A stretch of 64,000 bases of DNA. Origin: Pseudodesulfovibrio alkaliphilus (GTDB taxonomy: Bacteria; Desulfobacterota; Desulfovibrionia; Desulfovibrionales; Desulfovibrionaceae). The number at the start of each line of letters is the position of its first letter. The stretch's first letter is position 1. A program made the translations under genes and the position numbers. Below, piece after piece: positions 8,008 through 16,952 of the stretch. The stretch lies in NCBI RefSeq assembly GCF_009729555.1, contig NZ_WODC01000009.1:1-64000 (forward strand), in the 5' to 3' direction. The notes under the pieces are model-generated. The model made no database searches. It was not told where the DNA came from and saw only the letters and a list, made by a program, of their open reading frames with translations.

Positions 8008-9357
8008 TTATTCTCTCAAGGCTGCGAGAACCTCCAGCCTGGCGGCCTTCCAGGCGGGATAGCCTCCGGCCAGCAGGCCGCAGATCAGGGAGAGCAGGCA
8101 GACGCCGACGGCAAGGGGGATGTTCAGGTATCCCGGAAGCAGACCCAGGGCAGCCACCGCCTGGGTCAGGGCCAGGGCCGCGACTACCCCCAGTGCTCCG
8201 CCCGCCCCGGCCATGAGCCCGGCTTCGAAGAGGAATTGCAGCAGGATGAGCCGCTTGGGAGCGCCAACCGCGCGGCGGATGCCTATTTCGGTTTTCCGGG
8301 CATGTACCATCAGGATCATGATGGAGAAAATCCCAAGCGACCCCACAAAGAAGGAAATGCCCGCCCCGATGAGACCCAGGGTGGTCATCAGTTCCGTGGC
8401 GTTGGTCACCATTTCATCCACCTGTCCGGCAAAGCTCATGCTGAAGTCGTTGCGGGCATCGCGCGTCAGACGGTGCCGTTGCCGCAGGAGCGCCTCAATG
8501 GATCGGCTGAGTACGGGAATTGCCTCCCTGCTTCGCATCTCAAGGAAGAGCCCGCTGACATGGTCCTGAGTGGAAAAACGCTGCATGGCGGTGCGCACCG
8601 GAACAAAGACCACCTCGTCCATGTTGGCACCCCCGCTGTCCGCCCCCCTCGGAGCCATGATGCCGAGCACGCGGACCGCGCTGCGGTGTATTCGGACATG
8701 GGCATCCAGCGCTGCGGCCGGGTCTCCGAAGATGCGCCGGGCAAGGGCGTCGCCAAGGACGCAGACAAGGGACGCAAGCCTCTCCTCCTCGTCATCGAAA
8801 AATCGGCCATGGGCCGGGGTTATGGCATGCAGACCGGGATAGTCCGGGGTCACGCCCATGATGGTGCAGCCGCTGGCTTCGCCGCCGTGTGAAATCCAGC
8901 CCTCGGAGACGATGAAGGGCACGCCCGCCGTGAAATACGGGATCTCGGTCATGACAACCTCAAGGTCGTCCGGCGTCAGCGTGGCGGCAGGGTCAAGGGG
9001 AGCGTATCTATCGTCTTGCCCTGCCAGGGCCGCGTCGCCAGCGGATTCTGTCCCGCTGACAAACCGGACATCCTCCCGGCGGCTGAAGGAGGGCCGCTCC
9101 GGCGTGATCGTGGCGATGTGGGAACCCAGGCTGCGCGCCTGCGCTTCCATGCTCAGGGAGATGGCGCCCAGGACGTGCGTGATGCCAACCAGGAGCAGGG
9201 CCCCCAGGAAAACCCCCAGCATCGCGAGCAGGGTGCGCAGCGGCTGGATCTTGAGAATGCGCAAGGCGGCCCGCAGACCAAAGCGCATGCCAGCTGCCCC
9301 GGACGGCGGGCGCAGGGATGCCGGTTCGCCTGCCTGCCGGGGGAAGGAGGCCCTCAT
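8008..9357 (-). CDS. MacB-like FtsX permease, second copy
   Basis: 449 residues. One membrane helix near the N-terminus (PLRTLLAMLGVFLGALLLVG), a large MacB-like periplasmic domain (about 75-300), then three helices at the C-terminus (GIGAGISFFVG region, LILLQFLFEAGLMAG, IPLAVGVCLLSLICGLLAGG): the FtsX topology. ATG 9357 overlaps the stop of the preceding permease gene (ATGA), which decides the start. MacB is normally one polypeptide with ATPase and permease that homodimerises; here two different permeases and a separate ATPase imply a heterodimeric membrane part. No ATPase domain is present. Substrate unknown; export of a siderophore or peptide is an inference from the surrounding iron genes. 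Confidence 0.88.
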   Translation of the reverse strand: MRASFPRQAGEPASLRPPSGAAGMRFGLRAALRILKIQPLRTLLAMLGVFLGALLLVGITHVLGAISLSMEAQARSLGSHIATITPERPSFSRREDVRFVSGTESAGDAALAGQDDRYAPLDPAATLTPDDLEVVMTEIPYFTAGVPFIVSEGWISHGGEASGCTIMGVTPDYPGLHAITPAHGRFFDDEEERLASLVCVLGDALARRIFGDPAAALDAHVRIHRSAVRVLGIMAPRGADSGGANMDEVVFVPVRTAMQRFSTQDHVSGLFLEMRSREAIPVLSRSIEALLRQRHRLTRDARNDFSMSFAGQVDEMVTNATELMTTLGLIGAGISFFVGSLGIFSIMILMVHARKTEIGIRRAVGAPKRLILLQFLFEAGLMAGAGGALGVVAALALTQAVAALGLLPGYLNIPLAVGVCLLSLICGLLAGGYPAWKAARLEVLAALRE

Positions 9358-10592
9358 GCCCCCCTCCTCAATGCCTGAACCGCGGGCATGGCCGCAGCGT
9401 TTCTGGCCGGGCGCAGGGCAAAGAAAAAGCCGATCCCGCACGCTCCGACAAAGGCCCATACGAATAGTTGCAGGGAAAGGGCAATGATCAGGAATCCGAA
9501 CCGCTCAAGGATGTGGCTGATGAAAAGTCCGATCACAAGCCCAAGCGCCGCGCCCGCAATGCAGAGCAGCAGCGCCTCAAGCATGATCTGCAACAGGATG
9601 CTGAACCGATTGGCGCCAAGGGCCTTTTTCAGCCCGATCTCCTCCTGGCGCTCAGCCACGGAGAGATGAAACAGGTTGGCAAGGACAAATCCGCTGACCA
9701 GTATGGCGGCCAGCACCGTGATCCCGAGGAAGAGGACAACGCCGCCCTTGAGGATGGAGATGAACTGCAGCACATCGCCTGCCGTGTAGAGAATGAAGTC
9801 ATCCACCTGGGTATCGCTCAGGCCGTGTGACTCGCGCAGCACGCTACGCACCGACTCCACACGCGACGGCATGGCCGATTCCGGGGTATGGGCCGGAAAG
9901 GTCACGCGGAGTTGAAAGAGGTGCTCGTGAGAAATGTTGAATCGTCCGGCCATGGTGGTGATGGGAACAGTGATGCGATTATCGACCTGCACTCCGTCGG
10001 AGGCCATGCCAAGGGGAGCATGCACGCCTTTGACCGTGAACGGGATGGAGTCCACCAGGACGGTTTCGCCGATGGGATCCTGGTCGCCGAAAAGCCCTTG
10101 CGCGGTGATGTCGCCGAGGAAGCAGACCCGCCTTGCAAGCCTGACATCGTCCACCGTGAAATCAAGCCCCTTGTGCAGCGGCCAGGACCAGTGCAGCCAG
10201 TGGTCCTCGCCGCTGCCGCTCAGGGAGTCCGCCACAAGCGTTTTTCCATTGGCCTGGACGATGGCGCCCACCCTGTACAGGTAGGGCGAGACGTGCTCCA
10301 CATTGGGCAGATGGTCCTCCAAGGCCCGAACGTCGCTCCAGGTCAAGGTCATGGAGGACCGGCCCAGGCGCTGGCCGACGAAATCCGCCCCAAGCACGTT
10401 GACCGCCGTGGGGCCGAACATGACTGCCAGCTCATCGGCCTTGCGCTCGGCTCCCTCCATGGTGGCCACGATGATGGTCAGGGCCGTGATCGCAAGGGCA
10501 ACCGCCGAAACGATGAGCACGCTCCGAAGCCTGAACCGCCACAGGGAGGAAATGGCCAGTTGCAGGGTGCGATATGCCAGGATAGGACGCAT
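9354..10592 (-). CDS. MacB-like FtsX permease, first copy
   Basis: 412 residues with FtsX topology: an N-terminal helix (RLRSVLIVSAVALAITALTI), a periplasmic MacB-type domain, and three C-terminal helices with the conserved EEIGLKKALGANR loop. It starts 8 bases after the ATPase gene and overlaps the second permease gene by 4 bases. It is only distantly similar to the second permease, so the pair probably assembles as a heterodimer with two copies of the shared ATPase. Confidence 0.88.
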   Translation of the reverse strand: MRPILAYRTLQLAISSLWRFRLRSVLIVSAVALAITALTIIVATMEGAERKADELAVMFGPTAVNVLGADFVGQRLGRSSMTLTWSDVRALEDHLPNVEHVSPYLYRVGAIVQANGKTLVADSLSGSGEDHWLHWSWPLHKGLDFTVDDVRLARRVCFLGDITAQGLFGDQDPIGETVLVDSIPFTVKGVHAPLGMASDGVQVDNRITVPITTMAGRFNISHEHLFQLRVTFPAHTPESAMPSRVESVRSVLRESHGLSDTQVDDFILYTAGDVLQFISILKGGVVLFLGITVLAAILVSGFVLANLFHLSVAERQEEIGLKKALGANRFSILLQIMLEALLLCIAGAALGLVIGLFISHILERFGFLIIALSLQLFVWAFVGACGIGFFFALRPARNAAAMPAVQALRRGA

Positions 10593-10600
10593 CCGCCCCG

Positions 10601-11332
10601 CTACCCCTGAACCGAAGCGCAGCCGGAGGCATCGTTCATGTCATCCGGCACCACAAGGCCGTCGTGAACCCGGATGCACCGCCTGGCGACCTGGGCGGTC
10701 TGGGGATCGTGGGTCACGACCACGATGCTGGTTCCCGAGGCGTTGATCTCCTGGAGCAGGGTCAATATCTCGGTGCTGGTGGCTGCGTCGAGCTGGCCGG
10801 TGGGCTCGTCAGCCAGGAGGAGGTCCGGGCCGTTGAACAAGGCCCTGGCCAGGGACACCCGTTGCTGTTGTCCCCCCGATAGCTGGGCCGGGGTGTGGTC
10901 CGCCCTGTCGGCCAGCCCCACCTGATCAAGCAGGGCCATGGCCCGCTTGCGCATGGAGGGCAGACCCTCGCCGGTATACATCCCGGGCAGCATGACGTTT
11001 TCAAGGGCCGATGCCTGGGGCATGAGGTAGAAACTCTGGAAAACGAACCCGATGAAGCGGCTGCGGACCAGGCTGGCCTCTTCGTCATCCAGCCCGGCGA
11101 CATTGTGGCCGTTGAGATGGTAGGTTCCGGAATCGGGCTGGTCGAGAACGCCCAGAATGTGGAGCAGGGTGGATTTTCCCGACCCGGAGCTGCCCATCAG
11201 GGCGAGAAAGTCCCCGCGCTCCAGGGTGAGCGAGATGCCGCGCAGCACCGGAGTCTCCCGATCCGCCTGAACAAAGCTGCGGGTGATGCCGCGCAATTCG
11301 GCCAGGGGGGCGATGGGGCGCTCCTGCGTCAT
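10601..11332 (-). CDS. ABC ATPase, MacB/LolD type
   Basis: 243 residues: Walker A GSSGSGKST, Q-loop region FVFQSFYLMP, signature LSGGQQQR, Walker B LLLADEPTGQLD, H-loop VVVTHD. This is the MacB/LolD/FtsE group that powers FtsX-type permeases by mechanotransmission. ATG 11332 is favoured over an in-frame start at 11347 because it overlaps the adaptor's stop (ATGA) and has GGGAG 8 bases upstream. It is third in the efflux operon, between the adaptor gene and the two permease genes. Confidence 0.92.
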   Translation of the reverse strand: MTQERPIAPLAELRGITRSFVQADRETPVLRGISLTLERGDFLALMGSSGSGKSTLLHILGVLDQPDSGTYHLNGHNVAGLDDEEASLVRSRFIGFVFQSFYLMPQASALENVMLPGMYTGEGLPSMRKRAMALLDQVGLADRADHTPAQLSGGQQQRVSLARALFNGPDLLLADEPTGQLDAATSTEILTLLQEINASGTSIVVVTHDPQTAQVARRCIRVHDGLVVPDDMNDASGCASVQG

Positions 11333-12642
11333 GGTGCGGGCTCCCATGCTCTTGGCAGGATGTCGGGCAATTCCGCCCTGGTGACGACAACCTCGCCTTC
11401 CTCCAGTCCCTCAAGCACTTCCGTGTTCGTCCGGCCCACCAGCCCGGTGACTGCCTCGCGTGGCCGGGGCTGGCCCTGCGAATCCGTCACCAGCAGGATG
11501 CGGCGCGGCCCGACCCATTTGAACGCCGCGTTGGGAACGAGCAGGGCGTTCTTCTTTTCGCCCACCACCATTTCGCAGTGGGCCGTCATCTCCGGTCGAA
11601 GCGCCCGGGCCGTGTCCGGCGTCAGGCGGACCAGCGCCCGGTAATAGACGATGTTGTTGCGGATCTCGGGGCCGGGGTGGATGAGGGCCACCTGCCCGGA
11701 GAACCATCTGTCAGGATAGGCGCCCACCCGGAAACGGACGGTATCGCCGAGCTTGACTTCGCCGATGTCGTTCTCGTCCACGTAGACGCGAAGCTCCAGG
11801 CGGGAAACATCGAGGACCGAGATCAGGTCCGCCACCTGCAACCCGGCCACCACGGTTTCCCCCTCCTGGGCGGTGATGCCACTGACCACCCCGTCGATGG
11901 GGCTGACGATGGTCGCATACGAGAGACGAATCAGCGCGGATTCGAGCTCTGCGGCCGCCACATTGATGGAATGCTCCAACCGGGCCCTTTCCAGTCCGTA
12001 GCTGGTCGCCAGCTTTTTCCGCGTCGTTTCCTGCACGACCTTGTTCTGCCTGGCCGTGATCCGATCCTTGGACTCCCTGTCCAGTTCCGCCTGGGCCACG
12101 CTTTTCGTTTTCGCCAGTTCCTCGATGCGATTGTATGTGACCTCGGCGTGCTCGACTTCGGCCCTGGCCTTGCTCACCCCGGCCACAGCCTCCTGCATCT
12201 TGAGCGGCTGCGTTTCATTCAGGAGCGCAAGTTCCATCTGCAATGCCCCCAGCTCCGACTCCAGCTTGCGGCATTCGGCCTCTTGTTCACGCTTGTCCAT
12301 GACGGCGACGGTCTGGCCTTTGACCACCTCGTCGCCCAACTTCACATGCAGCGTCTCGATCACACCCGTCACGCGGGTGCCGGTTTTGACCTCGGCCCCC
12401 TCCTCGGGTTTGATGATGCCGGTGGCGGTGAGCACGCGCTCAAGGTTGCCGCGTGTGACCCGTCCTGTTTCCAGGACCTTGACCTCGTACGCCCCACTGC
12501 CGGCCATGCGGAAGCCGACCGCGAGGAAGAGCAGAATCGCCACGCCCGCCGCCAAGAGGACAAGGCGGCGCTGTCGAAGGGCCTGCCAGCGCGAAGCAAC
12601 CCAGGACAACGTCGTGCCCGCATAGGCTTTCACTTTCATCAT
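11329..12642 (-). CDS. MacA-like periplasmic adaptor
   Basis: 437 residues. A single N-terminal membrane helix (RLVLLAAGVAILLFLAVGF), a split lipoyl domain (GVIETLHVKLGDEVVKGQTVAVMD ... SPIDGVVSGITAQEGETV; quoted in part), a long alpha-helical hairpin (about 120-230) and beta-barrel/membrane-proximal domains. It should bridge the FtsX permeases to an outer-membrane TolC channel; the only TolC homologue here (62149) is far away in another operon. Start ATG 12642 is chosen because GAGG precedes it and the anchor then lies at residues ~25-45; an in-frame start at 12711 overlapping the MATE gene is possible. Confidence 0.88.
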   Translation of the reverse strand: MMKVKAYAGTTLSWVASRWQALRQRRLVLLAAGVAILLFLAVGFRMAGSGAYEVKVLETGRVTRGNLERVLTATGIIKPEEGAEVKTGTRVTGVIETLHVKLGDEVVKGQTVAVMDKREQEAECRKLESELGALQMELALLNETQPLKMQEAVAGVSKARAEVEHAEVTYNRIEELAKTKSVAQAELDRESKDRITARQNKVVQETTRKKLATSYGLERARLEHSINVAAAELESALIRLSYATIVSPIDGVVSGITAQEGETVVAGLQVADLISVLDVSRLELRVYVDENDIGEVKLGDTVRFRVGAYPDRWFSGQVALIHPGPEIRNNIVYYRALVRLTPDTARALRPEMTAHCEMVVGEKKNALLVPNAAFKWVGPRRILLVTDSQGQPRPREAVTGLVGRTNTEVLEGLEEGEVVVTRAELPDILPRAWEPAP

Positions 12643-12703
12643 CACCTCAAGATCTTGAAGCAGCGCGGTCCAGCGGTGCCATGCCGATTTCCTTTCGCCC
12701 GCG

Positions 12704-14110
12704 TCAGGCATTGCTTTGGGCCGCCACGAGGTTCTCCACCGGCCCGGCCTTGCCCCAGAGCATCACGCGCATCCGCCATCCAAGCGCGGCAGTGGCGATG
12801 AAAAGGGCCACCGTGAGGGCGAGCCACCACCCGACAACCCCGAAATTCATCGGGATGGCCAGCCCGAGGGGAAGCGGCATGCCCGCAAGAACGTAGCCAA
12901 GCGGGATGCCGATGCCCCAATAGGCTATCGTCGTGTACAGGAAGGGAACCGAGACATCGCCGACCCCGCGCAGAACGCCGTTGAGGCAGACCTGCATGGA
13001 ATCCGCGATCTGGAAGAAGGCGGCCACGTAAAGAATGGAAACGGCCAGCGGGATGACAAGAGCGTCACTTGTGAAGAGCGAGGCCAGTTCCTGGGCCTTG
13101 AAGATCATACCCGCCATCAGCAGGCAGCCGATCAGGGCGCTTAAGGACACGATGCCCGAAACGGCATGGCGCAGCTTCTCCTTGTCGCCGCCACCGAAGA
13201 GGTTGCCCACCCGGATGCAGGCGGCGCTTGAGAAGGCGGCGGCCATGCTGAAGAACAGGATCATGCAGTTGAAGGCAATCTGATGGGCCGCAGCCGCCAC
13301 CGCACCCTCCTGGCTGATGAACATGACCATGACCGAAAAAATAAGGAACTCGGAAGTGAAGCACAGACCGATGGGCACCCCTTTCTTGGTGATTTCAAGG
13401 ATGGAAGAAAAGTTGGGATGGTGCAGACGGCCAAAGAGGCGTTGTTTGGAGAACCGGGGTGCAAGGCTCACGTAGCCCACAAGCATGAGCAGGAAGGCCG
13501 TGTATTCGCAAATGGTCGCCAAACCGCACCCGGCGACACCCATGGCGGGCATTCCGAAGTTGCCGAACATGAACATGTAGTTGAATAGAATCTTGAACCC
13601 GACCGAAATGACGGCAATGATCGTGACCGGCATGACCGCCTTTTGCCCCTCGCAATAAAACCGCACGGCAAAGACCATGCAGGCCACTGGGATCGACCAG
13701 ATGACCGCCTTGATGTATCGGCTCGCCGGTTCGGCAATCTCGGCCTCCACGCCGAACAGGGAAATGTTCGACGCGATCAGGTACAGAATCAGCGTGGTCA
13801 GGAGTCCCAGCGCCACCCCGAGATACATGCCCTGCTGCGTGGAGGCGTTGACGCTCTCGCTGTCCCCTGCCCCGAAAGCCTGGGAGACGAAAATGAGCAG
13901 GCCGTATAGCGTACCGAGGATAAAAGCGAAAAAAGGCACCCAGATGGCCGCCCCGACGGCGATGCTGGCCAGCTCCACGGTGCCCAGCGCTCCGGCCATG
14001 GCCGTATCGATGACGCCATTGGCGATGCCTGCGTATTGCGAGATCAGGATAGGCAGGAACAACGGCAGTATTATGGGCGTTTCCCTGCGCAGGGCACTTA
14101 CGATGGACAT
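12704..14110 (-). CDS. MATE-family multidrug/siderophore exporter
   Basis: 468 residues with about 12 hydrophobic segments and the MATE fold's N-terminal signature (ISQYAGIANGVIDTAMAGAL; LASIAVG). It uses an Na+ or H+ gradient to export cationic or aromatic compounds. It lies first in the efflux operon, 61 bases before the adaptor start. ATG 14110 has GGGGAAAG upstream; ATG 14131 is an alternative with no visible ribosome site. MATE proteins accompany siderophore export in some clusters; here that role is inferred from neighbours only. Confidence 0.9.
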   Translation of the reverse strand: MSIVSALRRETPIILPLFLPILISQYAGIANGVIDTAMAGALGTVELASIAVGAAIWVPFFAFILGTLYGLLIFVSQAFGAGDSESVNASTQQGMYLGVALGLLTTLILYLIASNISLFGVEAEIAEPASRYIKAVIWSIPVACMVFAVRFYCEGQKAVMPVTIIAVISVGFKILFNYMFMFGNFGMPAMGVAGCGLATICEYTAFLLMLVGYVSLAPRFSKQRLFGRLHHPNFSSILEITKKGVPIGLCFTSEFLIFSVMVMFISQEGAVAAAAHQIAFNCMILFFSMAAAFSSAACIRVGNLFGGGDKEKLRHAVSGIVSLSALIGCLLMAGMIFKAQELASLFTSDALVIPLAVSILYVAAFFQIADSMQVCLNGVLRGVGDVSVPFLYTTIAYWGIGIPLGYVLAGMPLPLGLAIPMNFGVVGWWLALTVALFIATAALGWRMRVMLWGKAGPVENLVAAQSNA

Positions 14111-14379
14111 GTCTTTCCCCGTCGGTTTCATGTTGTCAGATTTTTGTCCGAACCAATTTGGACTTTGGGCAAAAGTACATGAAACCAGTCATCGATTCTG
14201 CGTCCAATTCAGCAAAAAAATGCCCATGTTCGCTCTCCCCGCAAATAAGCCTGGCAAGGGTGCGTGCACACGGCCCGATGTGCCCCCCTTCGCAGGCACA
14301 AGAGAACGAGAGGCCAGCATGGCCATTCCCATGTGGCGCCGTGCGATAGTCATGAGTCCGCGAGGAGGAACGTGTCCGG

Positions 14380-14620
14380 CTATAAGGCGCCTTGCTGCTG
14401 CGCCTTCATGGTGAGGGCCGACTCTATAATGAGGTCCTCCTGGGTTCCGATGGGCTTGTACTTGAAAAGTTCCTTGCAAAGCTCAATGGGGTCCAGCTGA
14501 AACTCGCCCGCCACCTTCTTGATGTGCGCTGGCGAGCCCGGCATCCCGGCACATGGATTCGAAGCAGTGCAGGAAGTTCTCAGGAGCCGATTGGGCATCA
14601 AGCACAGCAAGTTTTTTCAC
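14380..14620 (-). pseudogene. Frameshifted small gene of unknown function
   Basis: GTG 14620 follows GAGAGGTGCAAC and opens a frame reading MKKLAVLDAQSAPENFLHCF and on. Near 14535 the sensible reading shifts by one base to AHIKKVAGEFQLDPIELCKE and runs to the stop at 14380. The span of 241 bases is one more than a multiple of three. Correcting one base would give a hydrophilic protein of about 78 residues. It resembles no family I can name. A Fur-like box and a C11 tract lie upstream. Either a real frameshift or a sequencing error is possible. Confidence 0.4.
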
Positions 14621-14709
14621 GTTGCACCTCTCAAGGCCGCACACCCCATGGGCTTGCCCTCATTATCCGAATCAGAACGGGCTCACATTGCGATACCGTC
14701 CCCTGCATT

Positions 14710-14720
14710 CCCCCCCCCCC
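14710..14720. repeat. Homopolymeric C11 tract
   Basis: Eleven consecutive C, read as G11 on the strand of the small frameshifted gene, about 90 bases upstream of its GTG. Tracts of this length are prone to slipped-strand changes. It is the longest homopolymer I saw in the window. Confidence 0.7.
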
Positions 14721-14798
14721 TGCGAGATGGGAAGCAAGCGGATAAAACACAACAGAAAGTCCGGGACATGACTGCCCGAGACATGCCATAAATTATCC

Positions 14799-14817
14799 GA
14801 AATCAATTTTCATTCTC
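14799..14817 (-). promoter_or_regulatory. Fur-like box
   Basis: On the minus strand it reads GAGAATGAAAATTGATTTC, differing by one base from the box at 53485 upstream of the ECF operon. This near-identity at two distant loci supports a real binding site. Confidence 0.6.
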
Positions 14818-15041
14818 AATATGTCGCCAGCTTGAACAGGGCGTCCCGGCAACGGCAACAGGCCCCCTCGGGGCAAAGCTGACCTTATGCGTCAACTCGG
14901 GGTCAGGGGCATGGAACCTGAAGTGCGCCTTTTGCGCACTGAAAAGGCAGAAATTCGGTCGATGAAAAAACCTTTGATGCGATTTCGACGAGAACCAAGG
15001 CCTCGCGGAAATATCTACTGCGGTCCATAAGGGCATTCTCG

Positions 15042-15060
15042 GCCAAGCCGGTGGCTTGGC
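15042..15060. terminator. Stem-loop after AraC regulator gene
   Basis: GCCAAGCC-GGT-GGCTTGGC, an 8-bp stem just past the stop of the AraC gene at 15070 (minus strand). There is no clear T-tract, so termination is uncertain. Confidence 0.45.
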
Positions 15061-15069
15061 TTGCCTGGC

Positions 15070-16098
15070 CTATACCCTGGCGCAGTTCTCCATGCCTTGA
15101 GTCAGAGGGACGTGAAGTCTGGTGACGGCCTTTGGCGTCAGGTTGTACGTTCTTTTAAACGACGTGATGAAATGGCTGATGTTGGAGTATCCAACTTCCA
15201 TGGCGCATTCGGTCACATTGCACTCCCTGGCCACAAGTCTCGAATACGCATATGCCATTTTGCACCCGTGGATGTACTGGGCAATGGTGACACCATACTG
15301 GGACTTGAACAGATTATTGGCTTTGGAAAGGCTCATGCCGAATCGGGAATGCACGTCCCTGACCGTATCGACCTCCAAGAAGTTGGTATCGATGTATTCT
15401 TTCAATGCAGCTATTCGCTCCACGTCTGTCTGATTGGGCGGGTACGAGGCCAAGTTCGTCCCAAGGTGCGAAATAGCGTCCACGAGCTTGACAAAGCAAT
15501 TCAGAGCGCCCCCACGCAAGGCCAGCAAGTCTGCAACCGAACCGTTCTGAATATCCACGATCGCCTTCTGGACATGGAGGACAGTATCTGAAAGGGCAGG
15601 ACCGGCGACGATGTTTGCAGCATTGCCTTTCTTCCGTATGAGATCGCGAATCTGCTTGCTTGCCGCCTTGCCGAAGTATGCCTCCAGGACAGTTTGGGAC
15701 ACCAGGAATCCGATGTGGCTATAGGACTCCTGCTTGGGGTAAATTGTTCGCACCTCGGCGTCCTCCCAGCACCCGGCAATGACCATGTTCTTGCATAGAG
15801 AAACCGAGAACTCTTCCTTCCCTGCCACCGTGTATTTCGCCGAACCGTCGAGCACAAGCATCACCGCGAACGCATGCTCGTCAAAATACACACTTTGCAG
15901 CAGCGGGGATTCCACCCTCATTGGCCCGCACGAGCCAAAGAAAAATCCAGGAAGAGGTGCAAATAGCACCCCGCTGCCCTCCAGCACTTCACTTTTTTCG
16001 GACAGCCTCCCCATATTCTCGTTCAAGGCATTGGAATCGGCCATGCCCTGCAGCTCTGAAAAAGTTTTGCACTGATCGGTATTCACAATAGTCGTCAT
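15070..16098 (-). CDS. AraC-family regulator, paralogue of the one at 6857
   Basis: 342 residues. N-terminal sensing domain with GFFFGSCGP and QTVLEAYFG, aligning along its length with the regulator at 6857-7873; C-terminal AraC domain with two helix-turn-helix units (DVHSRFGMSLSKANNLFKSQ; YSNISHFITSFKRTYNLTPK). Start ATG 16098 is chosen because GCGAGGA lies upstream; a start at 16173 would add a segment unlike its paralogue. It is the last gene of the putative iron/efflux island. No clear Fur-like box was seen in the 200 bases upstream. Confidence 0.88.
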   Translation of the reverse strand: MTTIVNTDQCKTFSELQGMADSNALNENMGRLSEKSEVLEGSGVLFAPLPGFFFGSCGPMRVESPLLQSVYFDEHAFAVMLVLDGSAKYTVAGKEEFSVSLCKNMVIAGCWEDAEVRTIYPKQESYSHIGFLVSQTVLEAYFGKAASKQIRDLIRKKGNAANIVAGPALSDTVLHVQKAIVDIQNGSVADLLALRGGALNCFVKLVDAISHLGTNLASYPPNQTDVERIAALKEYIDTNFLEVDTVRDVHSRFGMSLSKANNLFKSQYGVTIAQYIHGCKMAYAYSRLVARECNVTECAMEVGYSNISHFITSFKRTYNLTPKAVTRLHVPLTQGMENCARV

Positions 16099-16445
16099 CG
16101 TATCCTCGCACTGCTGTAACATGCTACCATGCCATGGCCTTCTTGCCGCTACCGCCTCAACTGCCGCGAGCACATAATTCTTCCCCTCGGCACAGACTCC
16201 GGCTCAATACGTACATGCCATGGCGAGCATGGCAGATCGGAAACCGTTTGAAATATCAAGTCGCTTCATAGCCTCATGGGTATTTAAACTCAATGAACCT
16301 GATTGTCAAAATCAACAGCATTCTTCCTCGCCCCAAACTACTCGGTTCCATTCAAAAAATAGCCCATTCGTAGTCGCTCTATGAACCGAAGCAGAAAACG
16401 CTGCCAGGGGAAAACCACACTTCTGATCTTTGGCATAATGATTTG
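16099..16445. other. Intergenic region, no recognisable gene
   Basis: 347 bases between the AraC start and the IS66 remnant. It should hold the AraC promoter. No gene, long repeat or clear operator was recognised; open frames are shadows. Confidence 0.5.
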
Positions 16446-16589
16446 TCAGCCCGTCTTGCGAAGGTGGCCGGAAAAGGCGTCGTGGCCGAGACGGTCGGCG
16501 ACCATCAGAGAGAGGCCGTTGATTGCCTTGCGCATGTCGGTGGAGCCAAGCACCAGCCAGACCCGGGTCTGCGAGCCCAGAAGGTTCAT
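16446..16589 (-). pseudogene. tnpB: Truncated IS66 TnpB
   Basis: It begins MNLLGSQTRVWLVLGSTDMR and then KAINGLSLMV, a clear IS66 TnpB N-terminus, but after DAFSGHL only RKTG and a stop follow. The normal protein is about 115 residues; here 47 remain. Confidence 0.8.
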
Positions 16590-16882
16590 GCCAATCGCCC
16601 CAGCACCAGGAGAATCTTCTCCAGCGCTCCGGGGTGGAAGTCGTCGGGAATCTCCAGGCGAACGCCGTGCCAGGCATGGACGATGATCGGCTGATGCCCG
16701 GTTTTTGGCTCAAACGCATGGGGCATCGGCACGGCAACGACAGCCTGGACGCCGCTGGCACCCTGCTTCTGCTCAAGCCGCCGCTTCCAATAGCCAAACA
16801 ATCTGCTGGAAAACCCGGCCTGCCTGCTGAACTCAGCTTGGCTCAACCCGTGGCTCGTCCGCTCCACTTTCAGCTTGCGCAA
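16586..16882 (-). CDS. tnpA: IS66 accessory protein TnpA-like
   Basis: 98 residues. The N-terminal third (TSHGLSQAEFSRQAGFSSRL, then FGYWKRRLEQ) is the helix-turn-helix of IS66 TnpA; the C-terminus (VRLEIPDDFHPGALEKILLV) matches the IS66 TnpA pattern in which a beta strand precedes a helix around ALxxLL. It ends with ATGA overlapping tnpB. Probably non-functional because the rest of the element is lost. Confidence 0.8.
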   Translation of the reverse strand: MRKLKVERTSHGLSQAEFSRQAGFSSRLFGYWKRRLEQKQGASGVQAVVAVPMPHAFEPKTGHQPIIVHAWHGVRLEIPDDFHPGALEKILLVLGRLA

Positions 16883-16890
16883 GCCATAAA

Positions 16891-16908
16891 ACTAACATAA
16901 ACATTAGT
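16891..16908. promoter_or_regulatory. Inverted repeat ahead of hipB
   Basis: ACTAA-N8-TTAGT, 44 bases upstream of the hipB start in an AT-rich promoter-like stretch. Possible HipB autoregulatory operator; short arms make this tentative. Confidence 0.35.
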
Positions 16909-16952
16909 AAAAGCCTATTTGGCGAATGTATATATTAGCAATCGAGGTCCAC

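Larger units (their letters stand above)
14621..15069. other. Intergenic region with C11 tract and Fur-like box
   Basis: No convincing gene. It holds a run of 11 C at 14710-14720, the Fur-like box at 14799-14817 and an inverted repeat at 15042-15060. The Fur-like box could serve the small frameshifted gene on the minus strand or a lost gene. Open frames on the minus strand (14803-15036) lack a ribosome site and look fortuitous. Confidence 0.5.
16446..16882 (-). mobile_element. IS66-family insertion sequence fragment
   Basis: It contains an apparently whole tnpA-like gene and the first 47 codons of a tnpB-like gene overlapping by ATGA, the order typical of IS66 elements. The large tnpC transposase is missing and no terminal inverted repeats were seen, so it is a dead remnant. 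It lies immediately upstream of hipBA. Confidence 0.8.

Noticed and set aside
14803-15036. A 77-codon minus-strand frame
   Set aside because: No ribosome site, no similarity recognised, and it starts in a region with odd composition beside a Fur-like box.
16446-16882. An active IS66 element
   Set aside because: TnpB is cut at 47 codons, the TnpC transposase is absent and no terminal repeats were found.
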